Position numbers and translations under genes: made by a program. The notes under the pieces were generated by a model, which made no database searches, had not been told where the DNA came from, and saw only the letters and a list, made by a program, of their open reading frames with translations. Shown one piece after another: positions 35,474 through 45,131 of a stretch of 64,000 nt of DNA. This DNA comes from Rhodospirillales bacterium (GTDB lineage: Bacteria; Pseudomonadota; Alphaproteobacteria; Acetobacterales; Acetobacteraceae): assembly GCA_028869995.1 (NCBI GenBank), contig JAGWQN010000073.1, positions 1-64,000 on the forward strand. The letters run 5' to 3'. How positions within the stretch are numbered: position 1 is the first letter of the stretch; each line of letters opens with the position of its first letter.

Positions 35474-37051
35474 TCAGGCGAGCCACTGCCAGCGCATGTC
35501 CTGAGCGTCGGCGATCGGGCAGTAGCGCACGCCCTGCACGCGGTCGTTGAAGGCGCCGTAGTAGTTGGTGTTGTAGATGAACAGTCCCGCCGCCTCGTCG
35601 ACCAGGATGCGCGACGCTTCCTCGTAGAGGGGTTGGCGGTCCGCCTGCTTCACCAGCACCAGCGCCTTGTCGGTCAGTTCGTCGAAGCGCTTGTTGCTGA
35701 AGAAGCTGAGATTGCCCCGCCCGATCTGCTTGCTGTTGTAGATGTAGCCGGTCCAATTGTGCGGATCGGCAAAATAGGCGCTGCGCCAGAGCGGGATCAG
35801 GTCGGCGCTCTTCTGCTCGTCGCCGAGACGCGCCGCGACGACCGGCCACGGCTGGCTCTGGATCGTCGCCTTGACGCCGATCTTCGCCAGCCCGCTCTGC
35901 AGCAGTTCCGCCGCCTGTCCGCTCTGCGGATAGCCGCCCAGCGCATTGATGGTGAGCGTGCGCATCGGCCCCTTCACCTTCGCCAGCGCCGCCTTCGCCT
36001 TGTCGAGGTCGTAGGTGTAGCCCTGGAGGTCCTTCGGCGCGCCCCACATCGGATCGGGAATGATGCCGGCGTTGCGCACCACGGAGCCGTCGAGCAGGTT
36101 GTTGATGAAGCCGTTGTAGTCGAACGCATAGCAGAGCGCGCGGCGCATGTTCACGTCGTCGAGCGGCGGGCGGCGGTTGTGAATGATGAAATACATCGTC
36201 CGCAGCGACGGTTCGGTGAGGATCTTCACCTTCGGCTTGCCGCGCAGGCGCTTGATCTGGTCATAGGGCGTGTAGCCGTCGAGCGCGTCGAACTCGCCCT
36301 TCTCGAGCCCGAGCACCCGGCTCGCCACCTCGAGGATGCCGCGGAACTCGATGCTGTCGAGGTATTTCGGTCCCCAGCCCATGAAATGGGCGGCATAGCG
36401 GTCGGCGGCGAAGCCCACCGCGGGATCGTAATGCGTGAGGCGGAACGAGCCCGACCCGGCCTCGTGGCGCGCCAGCCACCCCGCGCCCCAGTCGCCGTTG
36501 TGCTCGTGCGCACGCACCATCTTGGAGTTGACCACCCACATCTCGGGCAGCACCGCCATGAACACCGCGTAGGGGCTGGTGAGCCTGAACTGCACCGTCT
36601 TCGGGTTGAGCGCCTTTGTCGTCCCCGGCTTCACCACCGAGGAGAACAATCCGTACGCCCCCTTCTTCAGCGCCAGGATGCGCTCCATCGAATAGACGAC
36701 ATCCTCCGCCGTGATCGGCGTGCCGTCATGGAACTTCGCGTCCTTGAGTGTAAAGGTGTAGGTCAGCGCATCGGGCGAGATGTCGACCTTCTCCGCCAGC
36801 CACATGTTCAGCTTCGGCGGGTCGTCCGTCCAGCGCACCAGCGCGTCGTAGAGGTTGAGGCGGGAGGCGATGCGCCCGATGTCGAACACCACATGCGGGT
36901 CGAGCGTATCGTAACTGTTATTATTGGCGGTGATGAACTTCCCGGTCCCGGCGGCCAGCGCCGGCGTGGCCGCGGCCACCGAGAGGGTTGCCGCCCCCAG
37001 CGCCAGCTCGCGCCGTCCCAGGACGAGCCTGCTCTCCGATTCGCTTGTCAT
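35474..37051 (-). CDS. dppA: Dipeptide-type substrate-binding protein (DppA-like)
   Basis: A 525-aa family 5 solute-binding protein. The N terminus has a twin-arginine-like GRRELALGAATLSVAAATPALA and then GKFITANNNSYDTLDPHVVFD. The family motif FTLKDAKFHDGTPITAEDVVYS (quoted region about 97-118) is present. The start at 37051 has AGGGGGAAGG upstream; an earlier ATG at 37072 lacks one. Ligand unknown; the system may serve peptides, glutathione, nickel or hydantoin-derived compounds. Confidence 0.9.
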   Translation of the reverse strand: MTSESESRLVLGRRELALGAATLSVAAATPALAAGTGKFITANNNSYDTLDPHVVFDIGRIASRLNLYDALVRWTDDPPKLNMWLAEKVDISPDALTYTFTLKDAKFHDGTPITAEDVVYSMERILALKKGAYGLFSSVVKPGTTKALNPKTVQFRLTSPYAVFMAVLPEMWVVNSKMVRAHEHNGDWGAGWLARHEAGSGSFRLTHYDPAVGFAADRYAAHFMGWGPKYLDSIEFRGILEVASRVLGLEKGEFDALDGYTPYDQIKRLRGKPKVKILTEPSLRTMYFIIHNRRPPLDDVNMRRALCYAFDYNGFINNLLDGSVVRNAGIIPDPMWGAPKDLQGYTYDLDKAKAALAKVKGPMRTLTINALGGYPQSGQAAELLQSGLAKIGVKATIQSQPWPVVAARLGDEQKSADLIPLWRSAYFADPHNWTGYIYNSKQIGRGNLSFFSNKRFDELTDKALVLVKQADRQPLYEEASRILVDEAAGLFIYNTNYYGAFNDRVQGVRYCPIADAQDMRWQWLA

Positions 37052-37245
37052 CCGACCTTCCCCCTGTCGCATTCCGCTGCTCGTGGCGTGCCGCCCGCGG
37101 CACGGGCCGCGACTTTACAGGTGCATCCCCGTGGCACAAGCGGATTCTTAGGGCGTCGCGCACCTGCCGTGGACGAAACGCTTGCGATACGGATCCGGCC
37201 GCGCGTCGTGTTGTCCGCCGCCGTCCCGGGCGCTATCCTCGGTCC

Positions 37246-38535
37246 ATGGCTGGCGTCCCGCCCTCGGCCCTCTATGCGCGCCTCGCCCGCGAGGCGTTCG
37301 CCGCCCCGGCGCTGGAGGGCGCGGCCGAGGCGGACGTCGTGGTCGTCGGCGGCGGTATCGGCGGCCTCGCCGCGGCCCTCGCGCTGCGCCGGGCCGGCCT
37401 CTCGGTGCTGCTGCTCGAGGCCGCGACGATCGGCGCCGGCGCCTCGGGGCGCAACAACGGCCAGGTGATCCCGACCCTCACCCGCCACGACCCCGAGGCC
37501 GTGCTGAGGGTGATGGGCGAGGGCAGGGGCGAGCGCTTTCTCGCCATGCTCCAGGCCTCGGCCGATCTCCTGTTCGAGACCGTCGCCCGCTACGCCATCG
37601 ACTGCGACGCCGTGCGCACCGGCTGGATCCAGCCCGCCCACACCCCAGGCCGTGCCCGCCTCGCCGAGCGCCGGGCGGCGCAATGGGCCCGCCGCGGCGC
37701 CCCCGCCACGTATCTCGATGCAATCGCGATGCACGAGCATCTCGGCAGCCCCGCCTATGCCGGCGGCTGGCGTCATGCCGGCGGCGGCCACATCAATCCG
37801 CTGGCCTTCACCCGCGGCCTCGCCCGCGCCGCCCAGCAGGAGGGGGTGCGCATCCACGAGCACAGCCGCGCCCTGCGCCTCGCCCGCGAGGCCGACGGCT
37901 GGCGCGTGTCCACCCCGCAGGGCGCCGTGCGCTGCCGCAAGGTCGTCGTCGTCACGGCGGCCCATGCGGATTCGCTCTGGCCGGGCCTTGCGCGCACCGT
38001 CGTGCCCGTCACCAGCTACCAGCTCGCGACCGAGATCCTCCCGCCCGCCCTCGCCGCGCGCATCCTGCCCGGCGACGAGGCCGCCTCCGACACGCGCTAC
38101 GACCTGCGCTATTTCCACAAGGACCGCGAGGGGAGGCTGATCAGCGGCGGTGCGCTGGCGATCCAGGCCTTCGCCCGCCAGCGCCTGCCGGCGGTGGTGC
38201 GCGCGCGGCTGGGCGCGGTGTTCCCCGAGCTCGCCGCCATCGCCTTTCCGTTCTTCTGGGGCGGGCGCATCGCCATGACCACGGATCGCCTGCCGCGCCT
38301 GCACCGCACGCCGGACGGGCTGGTCGGCTGGACCGGCTGCAACGGCCGTGGCCTCGCGCTCGCGATGGGCATGGGCGAGGTGATGCGCGACGCCGCGCTC
38401 GGGGTGCCGGATGAGCAACTCGCCCTCGCGCCCACGCCGCTCGCGCCGATTCCGCTGCACGGGCTGGTGCGCCGCACCGCGCGCCTGGCGCTGCTTCACT
38501 ACCGCCGCAAGGACCGCGCGGAGATCCGTCTCTGA
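37246..38535 (+). CDS. FAD-dependent amine/D-amino-acid oxidoreductase
   Basis: A 429-aa flavoprotein of the DAO/GlyOx family. The dinucleotide motif is DVVVVGGGIGGLAAALAL (about 30-47); RNNGQVIPTL, GHINPLAFTRGL and WTGCNGRGLALAMGMGEV are family landmarks of PuuB/OrdL-type oxidases. It probably deaminates a polyamine or secondary amine. Divergent from the dpp operon and convergent with the SDR gene, which begins 1 base after its stop. Substrate not determined. Confidence 0.83.
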   Translation: MAGVPPSALYARLAREAFAAPALEGAAEADVVVVGGGIGGLAAALALRRAGLSVLLLEAATIGAGASGRNNGQVIPTLTRHDPEAVLRVMGEGRGERFLAMLQASADLLFETVARYAIDCDAVRTGWIQPAHTPGRARLAERRAAQWARRGAPATYLDAIAMHEHLGSPAYAGGWRHAGGGHINPLAFTRGLARAAQQEGVRIHEHSRALRLAREADGWRVSTPQGAVRCRKVVVVTAAHADSLWPGLARTVVPVTSYQLATEILPPALAARILPGDEAASDTRYDLRYFHKDREGRLISGGALAIQAFARQRLPAVVRARLGAVFPELAAIAFPFFWGGRIAMTTDRLPRLHRTPDGLVGWTGCNGRGLALAMGMGEVMRDAALGVPDEQLALAPTPLAPIPLHGLVRRTARLALLHYRRKDRAEIRL

Positions 38536-39279
38536 CTACGGGCTGCCGGAGACGGAGAGGGTCTGCCCGGTGATGAAGCCGGCGAAGTCGGAGGCGAGGA
38601 ACATCGCCGCATGCGCGATGTCTTCTGGCGTTCCCGCGCGGCGCAGCGCCGTGCGCGCGATCAGCCCGTCCTGCTGTTCGGGCGAATAGGCCTGCCACTG
38701 CCGCTCATAGTCCGGGCTGGTGCGCTGGAACCCGGGTGCCACCGCATTGACCGTGATCCCGAACGGCCCCAGCTCCTGCCCGAGCTGCCGCGCGAGCCCG
38801 ATCTCCCCGGCCTTGCCGGAGGCATAGGCCTGGATGCCGGTGAGCGAGGTCCGCAACCCGGCACCGCTGGCGATGAACACGATCCGGCCCTTGCCGCGCT
38901 GCTTCATCCCCGGCACGACGGCCTGCGCGGTGAGGAAGGCGCCCGTCAGGTTCGCGTCGAGCACGGCGCGCCAGTCCGCCTCCTCGACCTCCTCCATCGG
39001 CTTCGCCCGCTGCCCGAGCACGCCGCCGGCGACATAGACCAGCACATCCGGCGCCCGCCCGGCCTCCAGCCCCGCCGCCGCCACCCAGTCGCGCAGCGCG
39101 GCGCGGTCGAGCAAATCGACCTGGCGCGTCGCCGCCGGCAGGTCCGCCATCTCGGCGAGCAGCCGGTCGGCGGCGAACACCCGCGCCCCCGCCGCCGCGA
39201 AGCCGCGCGCGATGCCGTGCCCGATGCCGCGCGCAGCCCCGGCCACCAGCACGCATTGTCCGTCGAAACGAATGTTCAT
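38536..39279 (-). CDS. Short-chain dehydrogenase/reductase
   Basis: A 247-aa classical SDR. The cofactor motif is AGAARGIGHGIARG (TGxxxGIG variant), and the catalytic triad is S in FIASGAGLRTS, Y in YASGKAGEIGL and K. Last gene of the hyuA-hyuB-SDR operon; ATGA overlap with hyuB. It may oxidise or reduce a product of the oxoprolinase/hydantoinase. Confidence 0.9.
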   Translation of the reverse strand: MNIRFDGQCVLVAGAARGIGHGIARGFAAAGARVFAADRLLAEMADLPAATRQVDLLDRAALRDWVAAAGLEAGRAPDVLVYVAGGVLGQRAKPMEEVEEADWRAVLDANLTGAFLTAQAVVPGMKQRGKGRIVFIASGAGLRTSLTGIQAYASGKAGEIGLARQLGQELGPFGITVNAVAPGFQRTSPDYERQWQAYSPEQQDGLIARTALRRAGTPEDIAHAAMFLASDFAGFITGQTLSVSGSP

Positions 39280-41279
39280 GCCGCCTTTTCTTTCTGTTCA
39301 CCGCCCATCGCAGCCACGTGGCGGTGGCGGGCGCTCGCCACGGCAAATGCCCGCTCCACCGCCGCCACCGGGTCCGCGGCGGCCTCACCGTCCTGCGCCA
39401 CCAGCGCGAAGACCTGGTGTTTCATGAAGAAGCGCCACTCCACCGGCAGCGCGAACAGCCGCTCGGACAGCCGGTCCCATGCCGCCTCCGACCACACGCG
39501 CTCGAAGGCGAGGCGCGACCCGCCGAAGCGGATCGGCTCCGGCGCGGGGCGCGGCACATCGCGCAGTCGTTGTGTGGCCGCAACGTCAACCACGCCGCCG
39601 GCGATGGCGACGCAATAGTCGCGCGCCGCCGCCGCCTCGCTCACCTTGCCCTGTGCCACGTCGCGCGCCACCTCCTCCGCCGGGCGCAGGAACGGATCGC
39701 CCCAGCCGCCCGCCCCGGAGGCGCTGATCGCCAGCACGTCGCCCGGCGCGCAGCGCACCACGTCGTCGTTGCCGAGATCCTCGGCCGCGTCGCTGCCCGG
39801 ATTGCGCACGAAGCTGCACGTGGCGCCGGCCAGGCCGCCGAGCACGCCCCAGGAGGAGAAGCGCACCCGGTCGCGGTTGCGCGCCGTGACCACGGAGTTG
39901 GGCGCGAAGACCTGGAAGGTCATCTGCGTGCCGAGCCCGCCGCGATGCCGCCCCGGCCCGCCGCTGTCGGCCATCAGCCCGTAGCTGAGCACGCGGATCG
40001 GCACCTCCGCCTCGGTGATTTCGACCGGCGTGTTCTTGAGGAAGGAGTTGGAGCCGTCGAGCCCGTCGCCATGCGCGTCGCCGCCGCCACCGCCGGTGAT
40101 CGGGTTGATCGAGGCCATCACCGTGCGCCCGGTCACGGTGTCAGTCGTGCGCACGTTGAGGATGCCGCCGCCGCCCGAGGGGCCGCTTGGCAGGCGCTCG
40201 GGCATGGCGCGCGCGAAGGCGCCGATCACGATTCCCTGGATGCGCGTGCAGGTCAGGCTGCGCATCCCCGTAGCCGCGGGATAGACCGGGTTGACCACCG
40301 AGCCTTCCGGCAGGATGCAGCGCACTGGCCGCGTCAGCCCGCAATTCAGCGCCACGGTCGGATCGAGCGAGTAGATGACGTAGTTGTAGCCGACGAGGGG
40401 CAGGATGTGCCGCTCGTGCCCGCCGGTCGGCATGTTCAGCGCCGACTGCAATTGCGGGTCGCTGCCGGTGAAGTCGAGCACCGCCTCCTCGCCGCGCACC
40501 CGCACCGTGAGCTTGAGCCGGCAGGGCACGCCGCCCGGCGCGTCCTCGTCGATATAGTCGGTGAAGACGTAGTCGCCGTCCTCCATCGCGGCGAACAGCC
40601 GGCGCGCCTGCCGCTCGGCAAGATCGAGCACGCCGTACATCGCCTGGCACACTGTCTCGATACCAAAACGATCGACCGCCTGGTGGATCTTGCGCTCCGC
40701 GGTCTTGAGCGAGGCGATCTGGGCGTTGAGGTCGCCCCAGTTCTGTTCCGGCATCCGCACGTTGCGCAGCATGACGGCGAGGAGCTTCTGGTCGATCCTC
40801 CCGCCCTCGACCAGCTTGCACGGCGGGATGCGGATCCCCTCCTGGTGCACCTCCGTCAGCGCCCGCGACAGCGAGGCCGGCACCGCGCCGCCCATGTCGG
40901 TGTTGTGGATATGCCCGACCGCGAAGCAGATCAGCCGCTCGCCGGCGAAGATCGGCATCCACAGATGTATGTCCGGCGCATGCGTGCACACGAAGCCGGA
41001 ATAGGGGTCGTTGGTGATGCAGATGTCGCCGGGCGCGTAGCTCTCGAGCGCGCCGATCACAGGGGCATAGTCGAGGCCGACGAACCAGGTGGCGCCGAGG
41101 TCCTTGGGGCTGGCGAAGGTCTGCCCGCACGGCGTCACCAGGCCGCTGGTGAAATCCTCCGTCTCCTTGACGAAGGCGGAGTGTGCCGTGCGCAGCAGCG
41201 TATAGGCCATGCTCTCGGCCGCCGCCTCGAAATGGCTCTTGAGGATCTGTAACGTGACCGGATCGAGTGTCTCGCTCAT
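39276..41279 (-). CDS. hyuB: Hydantoinase B/oxoprolinase subunit
   Basis: A 667-aa HyuB-type protein with MSETLDPVTLQILKSHFEAAAE at its start, then GVPCRLKLTVRVRGEEAVLDFTGSD and the Gly-rich ALARPSGPSGGGG-like segment (SGPSGGGGILNVRTTD). C-terminal GDVLAISASGAGGWGDPFLR matches the family. The HyuAB complex hydrolyses or carboxylates cyclic amides, ATP-dependently. Joined to hyuA by ATGA. Confidence 0.9.
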   Translation of the reverse strand: MSETLDPVTLQILKSHFEAAAESMAYTLLRTAHSAFVKETEDFTSGLVTPCGQTFASPKDLGATWFVGLDYAPVIGALESYAPGDICITNDPYSGFVCTHAPDIHLWMPIFAGERLICFAVGHIHNTDMGGAVPASLSRALTEVHQEGIRIPPCKLVEGGRIDQKLLAVMLRNVRMPEQNWGDLNAQIASLKTAERKIHQAVDRFGIETVCQAMYGVLDLAERQARRLFAAMEDGDYVFTDYIDEDAPGGVPCRLKLTVRVRGEEAVLDFTGSDPQLQSALNMPTGGHERHILPLVGYNYVIYSLDPTVALNCGLTRPVRCILPEGSVVNPVYPAATGMRSLTCTRIQGIVIGAFARAMPERLPSGPSGGGGILNVRTTDTVTGRTVMASINPITGGGGGDAHGDGLDGSNSFLKNTPVEITEAEVPIRVLSYGLMADSGGPGRHRGGLGTQMTFQVFAPNSVVTARNRDRVRFSSWGVLGGLAGATCSFVRNPGSDAAEDLGNDDVVRCAPGDVLAISASGAGGWGDPFLRPAEEVARDVAQGKVSEAAAARDYCVAIAGGVVDVAATQRLRDVPRPAPEPIRFGGSRLAFERVWSEAAWDRLSERLFALPVEWRFFMKHQVFALVAQDGEAAADPVAAVERAFAVASARHRHVAAMGGEQKEKAA

Positions 41280-43321
41280 GCGTGCCCCCGCCGCAGGATC
41301 ATGTTGCCGAACGCATCCACCTCGCCATCGAAGCCAGGCGGCACCCAGCAGGTGGCGTCGTCCTGGGCGACCACGGCGGGGCCCGCGAAGCGGCTGCCCG
41401 GCGTCAGCGCCTCGCGGCTGAACAGGGCGGCCTCCACCATGCCACCGCGATGCGCGACACGCACCCGCCCGCGCGGCGCCGGCGTATGCGGCGCGACCTC
41501 GGCCGCCGGGAAGTCCGGCTTCGGCGTCGTGCCGGCGATCACCACCCTGAGGGCCACCAGGTGCACCGGTGCCGCGGTGTCGGCATGGCCATAGACGTCC
41601 TCGTGGCGGGCATGGAACGCGGCCGCGATCCGTTGCGTCTCCGCACCGGTGATCCAGGCCGCCTCGAGCGGCACCTCGAGCTCGTAGGACTGGCCGCGAT
41701 AGCGCATGTCGGCGGTCACGCTGATCCGCCCCGCTCCGCCGTCGCCCTGGTTGTCCGCGAGCCAGGCGCGCGCCTGCGCCTGCAGCCCCGCCAGCGCCGC
41801 GGCCAGCGCCGGCATCGCCGCGTCGGCGACATCGAGGAACACCACGCGCACGAAGTCCGATCGCAGGTCCGCCAGCAGCCCGCCCAGCGCCGCGAGCACG
41901 CCCGGCGCCTGCGGCACGATCACCGCGGCCATCCCCAGCTCCTCGGCGAGCAGGCAGCCCAGCATCGGCCCCGCGCCGCCGAACGCGAGCAGCGCGTAGC
42001 CGCTCGGCTCCTCGCCCACCTGCGAGTAGAGCCGGCTGACCTCGCGATACATGTTGGCCACGGCGAGCGCGATCACCGCCTCCGCCGCCGCCACGCGCCC
42101 GCGCCCGAGTGCCGTCGCCACCCGGTCCATCGCCGCCTCCGCCGCCGCGAGATCGACCGCGACCGCGCCATAGCCGAGTTCGCCCGCGCCCAGCACGCCG
42201 GCCACGGCGAACGCGTCGGTGATCGTCGCCTGCGTGCCGCCGCGCCCGTAGCAGGCCGGGCCCGGCACCGAGCCCGCGCTCTGCGGCCCGACCCGCAGCA
42301 CGCCCAGCCCGTCCACCGTCGCGATCGACCCGCCGCCCGCACCGATCGAGGAGACGGAGACCGTCGGCAGGTAGATCGGATACTCGCCCACCAGCTCGCC
42401 GCTGCGAAAATCCGGCAGCCCGTCACGCAGCAGGGCAACGTCGGCGCTGGTGCCGCCGATATCGAGGCTCATCACCCGCGCGAACCCCGCCTGGCGCGCC
42501 ACGAACCCGGCGCCGATCGCCCCCGCCGCGGTGCCCGACAGCAGCATCTCGATGCTGCGCACCTTGCCGGCCGCGGCCGTCATCACGCCGCCGTTGGACT
42601 TGGTGATCATCGGCGCCGCCGGCACGCCGCGCTGCGCCAGCGCCGCCTCCAGCCGGGTGATGTAGTGCGCGACCATCGGCTGCACCGAGCCGTGGATGCA
42701 GGCCGTGACACTGCGCTCGTACTCGCGCACGATCGGCCACACCTCCGCCGAGCAGAACACCGGCAGCCCAGGCCTTGCCGCGGCGATGATGCGCCGCACC
42801 TCCCGCTCGTGGTCGGGGTTGGCATACGAATGCAGCAGCGCGACCACGATGGCCTCCGCTCCCAGCACCTCGGCCTGCGCCAGCGCGGCCAGCACGCTCG
42901 CCTCGTCCGGCGCCAGCGCGGTGCTGCCGTCCGGGTTCATGCGTGCGCGGATCTCGAGCACCCGCTCGCGCGGCACCAGCGGCTGCGGCCGGCGCGAGAA
43001 CAGGTCGTAGGGGTCGGGGATCTTGAGGCGCGCCAACTCCAGCACATCGCGAAACCCCGCGGTGACGAACAGGCACAGCCGCGCGCCGCGCTTCTGGATG
43101 ATCGCGTTCACGCCGACCGTGGAACCATGCGTGAAGTAGGTGATCGCGGTGGGCGCGATGGCGAACCGGCGCTCGATCTCCTCCAGCCCCTGCAGCACCT
43201 CCGCGCCCGGTGCGTCCGGCCGCGACAGCACCTTGAGCGTCTGCAACGAGCGGGTTGCCTCGTCGACCACGCAGAAATCGGTGAACGTGCCGCCGATATC
43301 CACGCCGACCCGATAGCCCAT
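41276..43321 (-). CDS. hyuA: Hydantoinase A/oxoprolinase subunit
   Basis: A 681-aa HyuA-type ATPase subunit. The start at 43321 gives MGYRVGVDIGGTFTDFCVVD, containing the phosphate-1 motif; SLDIGGTSADVALL is the phosphate-2 motif and SIGAGGGSIA the third glycine loop of the ASKHA fold. Upstream in-frame Met codons lie outside the family length. With hyuB it forms the active enzyme; possible substrates are N-methylhydantoin, 5-oxoproline or an aromatic ketone. Confidence 0.9.
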   Translation of the reverse strand: MGYRVGVDIGGTFTDFCVVDEATRSLQTLKVLSRPDAPGAEVLQGLEEIERRFAIAPTAITYFTHGSTVGVNAIIQKRGARLCLFVTAGFRDVLELARLKIPDPYDLFSRRPQPLVPRERVLEIRARMNPDGSTALAPDEASVLAALAQAEVLGAEAIVVALLHSYANPDHEREVRRIIAAARPGLPVFCSAEVWPIVREYERSVTACIHGSVQPMVAHYITRLEAALAQRGVPAAPMITKSNGGVMTAAAGKVRSIEMLLSGTAAGAIGAGFVARQAGFARVMSLDIGGTSADVALLRDGLPDFRSGELVGEYPIYLPTVSVSSIGAGGGSIATVDGLGVLRVGPQSAGSVPGPACYGRGGTQATITDAFAVAGVLGAGELGYGAVAVDLAAAEAAMDRVATALGRGRVAAAEAVIALAVANMYREVSRLYSQVGEEPSGYALLAFGGAGPMLGCLLAEELGMAAVIVPQAPGVLAALGGLLADLRSDFVRVVFLDVADAAMPALAAALAGLQAQARAWLADNQGDGGAGRISVTADMRYRGQSYELEVPLEAAWITGAETQRIAAAFHARHEDVYGHADTAAPVHLVALRVVIAGTTPKPDFPAAEVAPHTPAPRGRVRVAHRGGMVEAALFSREALTPGSRFAGPAVVAQDDATCWVPPGFDGEVDAFGNMILRRGHA

Positions 43322-43599
43322 CGTCGTTCCTTCCCTGCGCCGGCGCTTGCGCGCGCACCGTCTTGCGCGTGCCAGACGTTGCGCGCAGTGTGGACGTGGC
43401 GTGCGGCTCGTCAACACGCTGCGTCTGCGTGGCAGGCGGGCGAAGCGGGCAGGGCTGGCGTCCGCGGCACGGCAGCCGGCGCGGATAGGCCTGGTGGACG
43501 ATACCGCCGGACGACGATCAGGGCGCCGCATCCGCGGGCGCGCGCCTGGGGGCGCGAGCGCGGTGCCGGCGTTGTGCGGAAAGCAGCTCGGAGGCACGG
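43322..43599. other. Divergent spacer between hyuA and fetA-like genes
   Basis: A 278-base GC-rich spacer. No small gene, clear promoter or operator was recognised; the leftward hyu and rightward fet operons must both start here. Confidence 0.35.
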
Positions 43600-44226
43600 A
43601 TGGCGACGCTGGATGTCCGCACCCTCAGGCGGCCGGGGCTTGCCGCGGTGTCGTTTCGCATCCAGTCCGGAGAGTGCCTGGCGGTGCAGGGCGCCTCCGG
43701 TGCCGGAAAGACCCTGCTGCTTCGCGCGATCGCCGATCTCGATCCCGCTGACGGCGACGTCGCCCTCGACGGCGTCAGCCGCGAGGCGATGCCGGCGCCG
43801 CGGTGGCGGCGGCTGGTGGGCTACCTGCCCGCGGAGTCCGGCTGGTGGGCCGAGACCGTGCGCGAGCATTTCCTGGACTGGGCGAAGGCGCTCGCGCTGA
43901 TCCGCCGCCTTGGGTTTGCGGAGGATCCGGCTGGCTGGCCGATCGCCCGGCTCTCGACCGGCGAACGGCAGCGCCTGGCCCTGGCCCGGGCCCTGGCCAT
44001 GGAGCCGCAGGCGCTGCTGCTGGACGAGCCCACCGCTTCCCTCGACCCGACCTCGGTCGCGACGGTGGAGGCCATGGTGCGCGAACGCCGCGATCGGGGT
44101 GCCTGCGTCCTGTGGGTCACGCACGACGGCGTCCAGGCGGCCCGTGTGGCGACGCGGCGGCTCTGCATCGAGGCCGGCCGGGCGTGGGAGGAGGGGACGC
44201 ACGGATGCCCAGCTATATCGCTCTGA
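43600..44226 (+). CDS. ABC ATPase of FetAB/YbbLM type
   Basis: A 208-aa small ABC ATPase with Walker A GASGAGKT (33-40), signature LSTGERQRLALARAL and Walker B LLLDEPTASLDP. The length and adjacent UPF0014 permease match FetA (YbbL), which contributes to iron export and resistance to oxidative stress in E. coli. The stop overlaps the permease start by 22 bp. Confidence 0.85.
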   Translation: MATLDVRTLRRPGLAAVSFRIQSGECLAVQGASGAGKTLLLRAIADLDPADGDVALDGVSREAMPAPRWRRLVGYLPAESGWWAETVREHFLDWAKALALIRRLGFAEDPAGWPIARLSTGERQRLALARALAMEPQALLLDEPTASLDPTSVATVEAMVRERRDRGACVLWVTHDGVQAARVATRRLCIEAGRAWEEGTHGCPAISL

Positions 44227-45011
44227 GCTATGGCGACCTGGCGCTGGCGGCGGTGCTGGTCCTGGTCGACGGCGCACTCTCGTTGCTGCTCGATCTCGAC
44301 ATTCATCGGCAGCTGCTGGTGGCGACGCTGCGCATGGTCGTTCAGCTCGCGCTGATGGGCGTCGTGCTGACGGCGCTGTTCCGTATCGTTTCGCCCTTCT
44401 GGACCGCGGTGGCGGGCCTCGTCATGGTGGGCTTTGCCGGACGCGAGATCGTCGCCCGGCAGGAACGGCGGCTCGCGGGCTTCTGGGCCTATGGCCTCGG
44501 CACCGTCAGCATGATGGTCTCGGCGACCCTCGTGACGATCCTGGCGCTGACCACGGCGATCCGGCCGCAGCCGTGGTTCAATCCCCGTTACGCGATACCG
44601 TTGCTCGGCATGATCCTCGGCAACGCGATGACCGGCATCTCGCTCGGCCTCAACGCGTTCACCACCGGCCTGTCGCAGCGGCGCCCGGCGGTCGAGGCCC
44701 AGCTGATGCTGGGCGCGACCCGCCGCCAGGCGCTGGGCCCGGTGGTTCGCCAGTCGCTGCGCTCGGCGCTCATGCCGACCATCAACGCCATGAGCGCGAT
44801 GGGCCTCGTCTCGCTGCCTGGCATGATGACCGGCCAGATCCTGGGCGGCGTGGCACCGGCGGAGGCGGTCAGGTATCAGCTGCTGATCATGTTCCTCATC
44901 GCCGGCGGAACGGGCATCGGCGCGGTCGCGGCTGTGATGGCCGGGCTTTACCGCCTGACCGATGCGCGTCACCGGCTGCGCCTGGATCGCCTGCGCTCCC
45001 CCGCGCGGTGA
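44205..45011 (+). CDS. UPF0014 membrane protein (FetB-like)
   Basis: A 268-aa membrane protein of the UPF0014/FetB family with about seven hydrophobic segments. AIPLLGMILGNAMTGISLGLNAFTTGL and EAQLMLGATRRQALGPVVRQSLRSALMPTIN (parts) are the conserved family region. It forms the permease partner of the preceding ATPase. A GGAT ribosome site lies within the ATPase gene. Confidence 0.87.
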   Translation: MPSYIALSYGDLALAAVLVLVDGALSLLLDLDIHRQLLVATLRMVVQLALMGVVLTALFRIVSPFWTAVAGLVMVGFAGREIVARQERRLAGFWAYGLGTVSMMVSATLVTILALTTAIRPQPWFNPRYAIPLLGMILGNAMTGISLGLNAFTTGLSQRRPAVEAQLMLGATRRQALGPVVRQSLRSALMPTINAMSAMGLVSLPGMMTGQILGGVAPAEAVRYQLLIMFLIAGGTGIGAVAAVMAGLYRLTDARHRLRLDRLRSPAR

Positions 45012-45016
45012 GGGGC

Positions 45017-45032
45017 GGCGCCTGCAGGCGCC
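45017..45032. terminator. Palindrome following the fetB-like gene
   Basis: GGCGCCTGCAGGCGCC, a perfect 16-bp palindrome 6 bases past the fetB-like stop, near the convergent LysR gene. It lacks a T-tract. Confidence 0.4.
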
Positions 45033-45046
45033 ATGGGGTATCGTTC

Positions 45047-45101
45047 CCGGCCCGGCCAAGCGGATCCGTTGCTGAACCGGTAACGATCCGCTCCGGGCCG
45101 G
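45047..45101. terminator. Large imperfect stem-loop between convergent genes
   Basis: Arms CCGGCCCGG and CCGGGCCGG (45047-45055, 45093-45101), continuing inward with AGCGGATC and GATCCGCT plus a 3-base bulge and a short inner stem. With the adjacent palindrome it probably ends transcription of both the fet operon and the leftward LysR gene. Confidence 0.5.
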
Positions 45102-45131
45102 CCCGCGCAACGCGGCCCTCAGCCCGGGCCG

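Noticed and set aside
39318..41252. A 644-codon open frame on the plus strand
   Set aside because: Antisense to hyuB, with shadow composition.
41267..43900. An 877-codon open frame on the plus strand
   Set aside because: Antisense to hyuA and running into the fet spacer; composition is shadow-like and no ribosome binding site is present.
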